A stretch of DNA of 7,345 bases, from positions 1 through 7,345 of the forward strand of contig JAQGLD010000167.1 of the NCBI GenBank assembly GCA_028293055.1. The letters are read 5' to 3'. This DNA comes from Alphaproteobacteria bacterium. GTDB lineage: Bacteria > Pseudomonadota > Alphaproteobacteria > Sphingomonadales > Sphingomonadaceae. The position numbers were made by a program, and so were the translations under genes. The notes under the pieces are model-generated. The model did no database searches, was not told the origin of the DNA, and saw nothing but the letters and a program-made list of their open reading frames with translations. Positions 1 through 7,345 of the stretch are shown here, one piece after another. The first letter of the stretch is position 1; each line of letters starts with the position of its first letter.

Positions 1-456
1 GCGATCCGCAAGGGTCTCCCCGATGCGCTCGATCTGCTCGTCATCTGCGCCGAAGCCGGCCTCACCGTCGACGCCGCCTTCAACCGGGTCGCCCGCGAAC
101 TGGGCAAGGCCTATCCGGAGCTTGGCGACGAGTTCGCCTTGACCTCGATCGAACTCGGCTTCCTCACCGATCGCCGATCCGCGTTCGAGAATCTCGCCAA
201 CCGGATCGATCTCGATGCGGTGCGCGGTGTGGTGACGACGATGATCCAGACCGAGAAATACGGCACTCCGCTCGCCAGCGCGCTGCGGGTCCTTTCCGCC
301 GAATTCCGCAACGACCGGATGATGCGCGCCGAGGAAAAGGCAGCGCGGCTGCCGGCGATCATGACCGTGCCGCTCATCCTGTTCATCCTGCCGGTGCTGT
401 TCATCGTCATTCTCGGCCCGGCGGCCTGCTCGATCCACGACGCCCTGATGAAATAG
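1..456 (+). CDS. tadC: TadC-type type II secretion F-domain protein, C-terminal part
   Basis: The reading frame is open from the first base and ends at TAG (454-456), so 152 C-terminal residues are present and the start lies outside the window. The segment LPDALDLLVICAEAGLTVD (from about residue 6) is typical of the T2SS-F domain of Tad proteins. A region rich in charged residues, with a YGTPLASALRVL stretch, follows, and then one strongly hydrophobic helix at about residues 119-140 (MTVPLILFILPVLFIVILGP). A C-terminal helix of the form LPxLFIVILGPA fits TadC better than its paralogue TadB. TadB and TadC form the inner-membrane platform of the Tad/Flp pilus machine, which acts with the TadA ATPase in pilus assembly and surface adhesion. 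The other tad genes should lie upstream, outside the window. A GC stem-loop right after the stop suggests this gene ends its transcript. The family is fairly sure; TadC versus TadB is less so. Confidence 0.85.
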   Translation, partial: AIRKGLPDALDLLVICAEAGLTVDAAFNRVARELGKAYPELGDEFALTSIELGFLTDRRSAFENLANRIDLDAVRGVVTTMIQTEKYGTPLASALRVLSAEFRNDRMMRAEEKAARLPAIMTVPLILFILPVLFIVILGPAACSIHDALMK

Positions 457-459
457 GAC

Positions 460-488
460 GGGCGCGCGCGGGCCTTCGGCGCGCGCCC
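460..488 (+). terminator. GC-rich stem-loop after tadC, probable terminator
   Basis: A perfect 10-bp inverted repeat, GGGCGCGCGC (460-469) against GCGCGCGCCC (479-488), encloses a 9-base loop and begins 4 bases after the tadC stop. No run of T follows; the next bases are C-rich. It is therefore not a textbook intrinsic terminator, although the position and stability suit transcript ending or 3'-end protection. Confidence 0.5.
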
Positions 489-493
489 CCCTC

Positions 494-524
494 CCTCCCC
501 CACAAGGGGGGAGGAGTGTTCAGG
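494..524 (-). repeat. Short palindromic repeat, copy 1 (minus orientation)
   Basis: CCTCCCCC (494-501) pairs perfectly with GGGGGAGG (507-514) around a 5-base loop. Reading the minus strand, the tail CCTGA followed by four bases and TCCTCCCCC matches the second copy at 866-897 beyond the palindrome itself, so the two look like members of one repeat family and not chance C/G runs. The copies face opposite ways and bracket the small gene at 609-857. A further imperfect dyad, GGAGTG (513-518) with CACTCC (528-533), overlaps its edge. Calling it a dispersed genomic repeat is inference from two copies and memory of similar elements in alphaproteobacteria. Confidence 0.6.
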
Positions 525-608
525 AGTCACTCCAACTCGGCACGGCAGCGGAACAACCAGCCGCCCTCGCCGATTGAACCTTCCGAAGCCTTAGCGACGG
601 AGACAGGC

Positions 609-857
609 ATGCCGGCATTCACCTACGACCAGTGGCTCATCATCCTGCTGATCTTCCTGCTCGGGCTGGTTATCGGGATGTTCCTGATGGCCGGCGGCAA
701 GTGGAAGAACCGCTATCGCGACGAGGTCGCGAAGCGCAAGGAGGTCGAAGCCGAGAACGTGAAGCTTCGCAAGGATCTCGCCGAGTTCGAAAGCCTCCGC
801 CACGCCGCGGCGCGCGACGAGATTCGGCGCCGCGACGAGACTCCGGGGCCGCTTTAG
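609..857 (+). CDS. Small single-pass membrane protein with coiled-coil tail, function unknown
   Basis: This encodes 82 residues. I do not recognise a named family. Residues 1-8 are a short polar lead, and about 9-27 form a continuous hydrophobic helix (WLIILLIFLLGLVIGMFLM). A GGKWKNRYR basic stretch follows, and residues from about 35 to 75 are rich in K, E, R and L with heptad-like spacing (EVEAENVKLRKDLAEFESL), which suggests a cytoplasmic coiled coil. The positive charges just after the helix suggest N-out/C-in or a signal-anchor arrangement with the tail in the cytoplasm. The ATG at 609 is chosen because GGAGA (599-603) sits 5 bases upstream and because the product then starts just before the membrane helix. 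A GTG at 516 in the same frame would begin inside a palindromic repeat and add a low-complexity lead, so it is rejected. It lies downstream of tadC in the same direction but beyond a stem-loop, so a Tad role is only possible. The predicted shape also resembles small membrane scaffold proteins in general. Confidence 0.7.
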   Translation: MPAFTYDQWLIILLIFLLGLVIGMFLMAGGKWKNRYRDEVAKRKEVEAENVKLRKDLAEFESLRHAAARDEIRRRDETPGPL

Positions 858-865
858 GTTTCATG

Positions 866-897
866 CCTGAGTGTTCCTCCCCCTTGATGGGGGAGGA
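866..897 (+). repeat. Short palindromic repeat, copy 2, between convergent genes
   Basis: TCCTCCCCC (875-883) pairs perfectly over 9 bp with GGGGGAGGA (889-897) around the loop TTGAT. The preceding CCTGA (866-870) and spacing match copy 1 at 494-524 read on the other strand. It sits in the 49-bp gap between the stop codons of the small membrane-protein gene (857) and ppdK (907, opposite strand). A hairpin there could end transcription from both sides. That role is inferred from position only, since no T-run is present on either side. Confidence 0.6.
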
Positions 898-906
898 CCT
901 CTGACT

Positions 907-3591
<2,685 letters not shown>

Positions 3592-3642
3592 CAGACGGCT
3601 CGGCTCCTGGTCCTGGTCGGTGATTGAGTACGGCTCGAGGCG

Positions 3643-5865
3643 TCAGCCCTCGATCCGGGAGAAATCGGCGACTTGATGCACTGCGTCCCGCACCCGGGCG
3701 AGAAGGTCGAGGCGAGTCTCGCGCTTCGCGGAATCGGGATCGTTGACCGTCACCTTTTCGAAAAAGGCGTCGACGGGCGCCCGCAGGCTGGCGAGCGCCG
3801 CCATCGCCCCTTCGAAATCCTCCGCCGCCACCGCCGTGCGGGCGCGCGGCTCCGCGGAATCGAGCGCCCCGATCAGGGCCGCTTCTTCGGGGAGAGGATC
3901 ATAGGCCAGCCGGTGCGGCTGGTGATGCGCCATCTCGACCAGCGCCTCGGCGATGCCGGGCTCCTCGACGAGGACGAGCGGGTCCTCCTCGCCGGTCTGA
4001 GGAATGCCCTGTTCCTCGTGGCTCGACAGCGCCCGGCCCGAGCCGTCCCAATCCTCCTTCTTGAGGATATTGGCCGCTCGCTTGTAGCCGGCAAGCAGGT
4101 CCTTGCCTTCGGCCGTCTCGACAAAGGCCTGGAGGGCCTTCACCCTTGCGAGCAGCCGCACGATATCGTCCTCCCCGCCGAGCGCGAACACCGCGTCGAT
4201 CAGGTCATGGCGGACCCCGGCCTCGCGCTGCTGAACCTTCAGGCGGTCGGCGAAGAAATCGAGGATGGTCGCGGTGGCATCGGTGCTCCCGGCATGGGCA
4301 GCGGCGATGAGGTCTCGCGACGAAAGCCGAAGCGAGTTGCGGATGATCAGCTGAAGTGCACCGATCGCCGATCGCCGAAGCGCGAAGGGATCGCGTGAGC
4401 CGCTGGGCGCCAATCCGGCCGAGAAGAATTGAGCGATGGAGTCCAGCTTGTCGGCCAGACCGACCGCGACCGTGACAGGCGCAGCCGGCACCTCGTCGCC
4501 CTGCCCCACCGGCTTGTAATGATCGCGCACCGCATCGGCGATATCGTCGGGTTCTCCCTGAGCGCGGGCAAGATAGCCGCCGATCAGGCCCTGCAGCTCC
4601 GGAAATTCGCCGACCATGCCGGTGACCAGATCCGCCTTGGCGAGACGGGCGGCGCGCTCGGCCATGTCGGCGAGGTCTGTTCCCCGGCGGAGGCCGGGGT
4701 CCAGCTGCGCTGGACTCTGGGCCCCGGCCTCCGCCGGGGAACCGGTCACCACGCCCTGCTCCACCAGCCAGCGCGCCAGCCTCGCGACGCGCTCCACCTT
4801 GTCGGCGACGGTGCCCAATTTGTCGTGAAAGACGATCTGCGACAGTTTCTCCGCCTGCGTCTCGAGCGGGATCTTGAGGTCCTGCTCCCAGAAGAATTTG
4901 GCGTCGGAGAGACGGGCGGCGAGGACCTTGCGATTGCCGTCAATGATCGACTGGCCGCCATCGACCGCCTCGATATTTGCGGTGCACACGAAGGCCGGGG
5001 CGAGCGTCCCGGACGCATGGTTGCACGCGAAATATTTCTGGTTGGTGCGCATGGTGAGCTGGATCACCTCGCGCGGCACCTCGAGGAAGGCCGGATCGAA
5101 ACTGCCGAGCAAGGGCATCGGCCATTCGGTGAGGCCGGCATTCTCCGCGAGAAGCCCCTCGTCCTCGACCAGGGTGAGGCCCGCAGCCTCCGCCGCGGCG
5201 CGTGCGCCGTCGGCGATGATCCGCCTGCGCCCGGCTGGATCGACGATGACATGGCAGGCCTGGAGCTTCTCGACATAGTCGTTGGCGCTGCCGATCGTGA
5301 TCGTGCCGGGATGGTGGAAGCGATGGCCGACCGTCGCTGCGCCGGAGCGGATTCCGGCAATCTCGATCTCGACGATCTCCTCGCCGAACAAGGCCAGGAT
5401 TCCCTGGAGGGGGCGAACCCAGCGAAGGCTCTCGGTCGAGGCGGAAGTCTCGCCCCAGCGCATCGACTTGGGCCAGGGGAAGCCGCGGATCACGGCCGGC
5501 ACCGCTTCGGCGAGCACTTCTGCAGTCGGCCGCCCCGGCTTGTCCGTCACCGCATACAAGATGCCGTCGCGCTCCTCGAGCTGGTCGCGGGCCAGGCCCG
5601 TCTTGCGCAGGAAACCTTCGAGAGCCTGTGGAGGGGCAGAAGCCTTTGGCCCCTTCAGTTCCTCGCGCACCGCCTCGGTCTCGGCGGGGAGGCCGCGGGC
5701 AATCAGCGCAAGACGCCGCGGCGTGGCGTAGGTCTCGATCGCCGCCGCCTTCAGGCCAGCAGTGGCGAGTCGCTCGCCCAGAAGGCTCGCGAGATCGGCC
5801 TGGGCCTTAGCCTGCATCCTCGCCGGGATTTCCTCGGAGAGGAGCTCGAGCAGGAAGTCCTTCAT
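3643..5865 (-). CDS. glyS: Glycyl-tRNA synthetase beta subunit, with an in-frame repeat insert
   Basis: This beta subunit of the tetrameric (alpha2beta2) glycyl-tRNA synthetase recognises tRNA-Gly and works with GlyQ. It has 740 residues from the ATG at 5865, longer than the roughly 690 I recall for E. coli. Family marks are the N-terminal [14 protein letters not shown], the [12 protein letters not shown] [19 protein letters not shown] (about 272-281), the HD-type region [19 protein letters not shown] (about 346-364), [17 protein letters not shown], the signature [12 protein letters not shown] and [20 protein letters not shown] (about 470-507), and a C-terminal DALR-like anticodon-binding part ending in VADFSRIEG. 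Residues about 375-396 (GSPAEAG...GLRRGT) are encoded by the palindromic element at 4679-4742 and interrupt the HD-region helices. The start is ATG because it gives the family N-terminus and overlaps the glyQ stop as ATGA. An in-frame TTG at 5874 has a better-placed GAGAGG (5880-5885, 5-base gap against 14 for ATG) and would add three residues; it cannot be excluded. Confidence 0.96.
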   Translation of the reverse strand: MKDFLLELLSEEIPARMQAKAQADLASLLGERLATAGLKAAAIETYATPRRLALIARGLPAETEAVREELKGPKASAPPQALEGFLRKTGLARDQLEERDGILYAVTDKPGRPTAEVLAEAVPAVIRGFPWPKSMRWGETSASTESLRWVRPLQGILALFGEEIVEIEIAGIRSGAATVGHRFHHPGTITIGSANDYVEKLQACHVIVDPAGRRRIIADGARAAAEAAGLTLVEDEGLLAENAGLTEWPMPLLGSFDPAFLEVPREVIQLTMRTNQKYFACNHASGTLAPAFVCTANIEAVDGGQSIIDGNRKVLAARLSDAKFFWEQDLKIPLETQAEKLSQIVFHDKLGTVADKVERVARLARWLVEQGVVTGSPAEAGAQSPAQLDPGLRRGTDLADMAERAARLAKADLVTGMVGEFPELQGLIGGYLARAQGEPDDIADAVRDHYKPVGQGDEVPAAPVTVAVGLADKLDSIAQFFSAGLAPSGSRDPFALRRSAIGALQLIIRNSLRLSSRDLIAAAHAGSTDATATILDFFADRLKVQQREAGVRHDLIDAVFALGGEDDIVRLLARVKALQAFVETAEGKDLLAGYKRAANILKKEDWDGSGRALSSHEEQGIPQTGEEDPLVLVEEPGIAEALVEMAHHQPHRLAYDPLPEEAALIGALDSAEPRARTAVAAEDFEGAMAALASLRAPVDAFFEKVTVNDPDSAKRETRLDLLARVRDAVHQVADFSRIEG
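4679..4742. repeat. 64-bp palindromic (REP-like) element inside glyS
   Basis: Bases 4679-4699 and 4722-4742 are perfect inverted complements of each other over 21 bp, with a 22-base centre. Each arm is itself a hairpin: CCCCGGC (4682-4688) with GCCGGGG (4693-4699), and CCCCGGC (4722-4728) with GCCGGGG (4733-4739), each with a 4-base loop. The centre holds a third, TCCAGC (4700-4705) with GCTGGA (4709-4714). It can thus fold as one long stem or as three small hairpins in a row. There is no stop codon in any of the six frames. Because of the symmetry, both strands can be read as SPAEAG near one end and PGLRRG near the other. I recall similar peptides as spurious products of dispersed repeats in sphingomonads, which supports, but does not prove, that this is a multi-copy element. 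Confidence 0.8.
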
Positions 5866-6731
5866 GCTGCCCAACCGTTCCTCTCCATCCAGGCCTGGCA
5901 GCTGCCCTTGGCGAGATCGCGGACCCGGCCGATATAGGCCTGGCGCTCGGCGACCGAGATCACCCCGCGCGCCTGTAGGAGGTTGAAGATGTGGCTCGCC
6001 TTGATCGCCTGGTCATAGGCCGGAAGGGGCAGCCTCTCGTCGATGCAGCGGCCGCATTCCTCGGCGGCGTCGCGGAACCAACGGAACAGGGTCTCGGTGC
6101 TCGCCACCTCGAAATTATAGGTGCTGAACTCGCGCTCATTCTCGAGGAAGACCTCGCCATAGCTCACGCCTTCGTCGTTGAAGGCGAGATCGTAGACATT
6201 GTCGACGCCCTGGACATACATTGCCAGCCGCTCGAGGCCGTAGGTCAGCTCCCCGGCGACCGGCTTGCAATCATAGCCGCCGACCTGCTGGAAGTAAGTG
6301 AACTGGGTCACTTCCATGCCGTCGCACCACACTTCCCAGCCGAGCCCCCAGGCGCCGAGCGTCGGGCTTTCCCAATCGTCCTCGACGAAGCGTATGTCGT
6401 GACGGGTGAAGTCGATTCCGATCGCCGCAAGCGAGCCAAGGTAGAGCGCCTGCAGATCGGCCGGGCTCGGCTTCAGGATGACCTGATATTGGTAATAATG
6501 CTGCAGCCTGTTGGGATTCTCGCCGTAGCGGCCGTCGGTCGGGCGGCGGCACGGCTGGACATAGGCGGCCTTCCACGGATTGGGCCCGAGCGCGCGCAGC
6601 GCGGTGGCCGGGTGGAACGTGCCCGCCCCCATCTCCATGTCGTAGGGCTGGAGGATCAGACAGCCCTGCCGGCTCCAATAATCGTGGAGGGTGAGAATCA
6701 GCGTCTGGAAGCTCGGCGGCGTCTCGGCCAC
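5862..6731 (-). CDS. glyQ: Glycyl-tRNA synthetase alpha subunit
   Basis: This is the catalytic alpha subunit of the class II alpha2beta2 glycyl-tRNA synthetase, which activates glycine with ATP and charges tRNA-Gly together with GlyS in the cytoplasm. From the GTG at 6731 it has 289 residues, the normal family length. Visible marks are [17 protein letters not shown] near the N-terminus, [20 protein letters not shown], the motif 2 region [20 protein letters not shown] (62-81), [38 protein letters not shown], and motif 3 [13 protein letters not shown] (160-172). The frame stays open upstream to 6977, but that extension has no family resemblance and overlaps the divergent gene. The GTG gives VAETPPSFQ, the usual beginning, with AAAGAG (6737-6742) 5 bases before it. 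An ATG at 6779 is an alternative start. The stop TGA overlaps the glyS ATG. The gene is first in the glyQ-glyS-ppdK unit. Confidence 0.96.
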   Translation of the reverse strand: MAETPPSFQTLILTLHDYWSRQGCLILQPYDMEMGAGTFHPATALRALGPNPWKAAYVQPCRRPTDGRYGENPNRLQHYYQYQVILKPSPADLQALYLGSLAAIGIDFTRHDIRFVEDDWESPTLGAWGLGWEVWCDGMEVTQFTYFQQVGGYDCKPVAGELTYGLERLAMYVQGVDNVYDLAFNDEGVSYGEVFLENEREFSTYNFEVASTETLFRWFRDAAEECGRCIDERLPLPAYDQAIKASHIFNLLQARGVISVAERQAYIGRVRDLAKGSCQAWMERNGWAA

Positions 6732-6767
6732 GATGGCTCTTTCGCAATGCAACAAAGATGTGGCGAC

Positions 6768-6797
6768 GCTTTGGCGCATGGGGCACAGAGGGTCAAG
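6768..6797 (-). promoter_or_regulatory. Candidate promoter of glyQ-glyS-ppdK
   Basis: On the minus strand, CTTGAC (6792-6797) matches the -35 element favoured by alphaproteobacterial housekeeping sigma factors. About 17 bases further on (about 6768-6774) there is only a poor -10 match (CCAAAGC). Transcription from here would start near 6761, which leaves a short leader before the GTG at 6731 and excludes the ATG at 6779. The call rests mainly on the -35 and the divergent intergenic position. Confidence 0.3.
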
Positions 6798-6829
6798 GAC
6801 GGCGCCGGCCCATATCGCGAGTGCGCTGC

Positions 6830-6835
6830 AAGGAG
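6830..6835 (+). promoter_or_regulatory. Ribosome binding site fixing the start of the TraB/GumN gene
   Basis: AAGGAG is a strong Shine-Dalgarno match with an 8-base gap to the ATG at 6844. It supports that start over later in-frame ATG codons, which would remove the signal peptide. I could not identify a convincing plus-strand promoter in 6732-6829. Confidence 0.75.
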
Positions 6836-6843
6836 ATATTTCG

Positions 6844-7345
6844 ATGCGTCTGAAGTGGTTTTCGCGCGGCATCGCCGCCCTGGCGACCGTTTCGCTCGCT
6901 TTGGCGGCGCCCGCCCAGGCCAAGGGCTTGGGCGGCCATCCGGCGATGTGGAAGCTCTCCGACCGCGACACGACCATTTACCTGTTCGGTACCTTCCACC
7001 TCCTGCCCCAGGGCAAGGCCTGGCGGACTGCGCAGTTCGACAAGGCGCTCGCGGCCGCGAGCGAGCTGGTGATGGAAGTCCCGAACGTCGACGATCCGCA
7101 GGCCGTGGCCGCGGCGACGACGAGGCTTGGAGTGTTCGCCGATCTCCCCCCGGTCACGGAGCGGGTCCCCGCGAACATGAAGGCGAAGCTTGGGGCGATG
7201 ATCGACGAAGCAGGCCTGCCGGTGGGAGGCCTCGACCGATACAAGACATGGTTTGCGGCGCTCGCCTTGTTCTCGGTGACGTTCAAGCGGCTCGGCCTTG
7301 CCCCGAACAGTGGTGTCGAGAGCAATATCACCGGGCCGTTCCGCG
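6844..7345 (+). CDS. TraB/GumN family exported protein, N-terminal part
   Basis: The frame is open from the ATG to the right edge (167 whole codons, no stop), so the C-terminus is missing; the family is usually around 280-350 residues from memory. Residues 1-26 are a classical signal peptide: basic start (MRLKWFSRG), hydrophobic core ([13 protein letters not shown]), and an AQA cleavage site before Lys27. The mature part opens with [23 protein letters not shown], the hallmark opening of the TraB/GumN (Tiki-like) family. It includes the GxxH motif GTFH (49-52), with [20 protein letters not shown] after it and a conserved Glu at 78. In animal Tiki proteins the GxxH His and a Glu belong to a metal-dependent protease site, so an enzyme role in the periplasm is possible, but bacterial members are poorly characterised and no substrate can be named. 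It is divergent from glyQ, which shares the 112-bp intergenic region. GumN is named after the xanthan cluster, but no polysaccharide genes are seen here. Confidence 0.88.
   Translation, partial: MRLKWFSRGIAALATVSLALAAPAQAKGLGGHPAMWKLSDRDTTIYLFGTFHLLPQGKAWRTAQFDKALAAASELVMEVPNVDDPQAVAAATTRLGVFADLPPVTERVPANMKAKLGAMIDEAGLPVGGLDRYKTWFAALALFSVTFKRLGLAPNSGVESNITGPFR

Noticed and set aside
460..524. CRISPR-like or tandem repeat array
   Set aside because: The region holds two different hairpins, not regularly spaced identical repeats with spacers.
516..608. GTG start at 516 for the small membrane-protein gene
   Set aside because: It lies inside a palindromic repeat and gives a polar low-complexity lead with no ribosome site, while ATG 609 has GGAGA 5 bases upstream.
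3592..3642. Terminator or promoter between glyS and ppdK
   Set aside because: Only short dyads and a doubled CTGGTC are present. There is no stem with a T-run and no -35/-10 pair that I could support.
4674..4747. GGTC direct repeat (4674-4677 and 4744-4747) as a target-site duplication of the glyS palindrome
   Set aside because: The copies are only 4 bp, separated from the palindrome ends by one base, and 70 bases apart. Removing 70 bases would not keep the glyS frame, so it is probably chance.
4429..5937. A 502-codon plus-strand open frame opposite glyS and the end of glyQ
   Set aside because: It is an antisense shadow of glyS, rich in R, G, D and L with no recognisable motif. Its length comes from codon bias on the coding strand.
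6732..6977. N-terminal extension of glyQ by 82 residues
   Set aside because: It crosses the divergent gene's ribosome site and start, shows no similarity to GlyQ proteins, and would make the subunit far too long.
6978..7331. A 117-codon minus-strand frame opposite the TraB/GumN gene
   Set aside because: The plus-strand frame has a signal peptide, a ribosome site and family motifs; this frame has none of them.

Overview
The window is high-GC DNA with dense coding on both strands. It looks like a chromosomal segment of an alphaproteobacterium, most likely a sphingomonad. The reasons are the glyQ-glyS-ppdK order, the separate-subunit (alpha/beta) glycyl-tRNA synthetase, a Tad-pilus gene next door, and two families of short GC-rich palindromic repeats of a kind I associate with sphingomonad genomes. 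The taxon is an inference from memory, not from a search.

Layout. Bases 1-456 (+) hold the C-terminal part of a TadC-type inner-membrane platform protein of the Tad/Flp pilus, followed by a strong GC stem-loop (460-488). A small plus-strand gene at 609-857 encodes an unrecognised 82-residue protein with one membrane helix and a charged, probably coiled-coil tail. Copies of one short palindromic repeat family lie on either side of it, in opposite orientation (494-524 and 866-897). The rest up to 6731 is a minus-strand block read right to left: glyQ (5862-6731), glyS (3643-5865, overlapping glyQ by ATGA) and ppdK (907-3591, 51 bp after glyS). Bases 6732-6843 form a divergent intergenic region. 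From 6844 (+) a secreted TraB/GumN-family protein begins and runs off the right edge.

How the genes work together. GlyQ and GlyS are the two subunits of one enzyme that charges tRNA-Gly, and the overlap suggests translational coupling. PpdK interconverts pyruvate and phosphoenolpyruvate; its close spacing suggests co-transcription, but no direct functional link is visible. The glyQ-ppdK unit converges on the small membrane-protein gene, with a palindrome between them that may serve as a two-way terminator.

The most notable structure is a 64-bp element (4679-4742) inside glyS. It has perfect 21-bp inverted arms, each arm is itself a hairpin, and it has no stop codon in any of the six frames. 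It is read through as about 22 extra residues in GlyS. This looks like a REP-like palindromic element domesticated inside an essential gene, comparable to Rickettsia palindromic elements. No complete new defence, mobile or biosynthetic system is evident; the rest is core metabolism and ordinary accessory genes.
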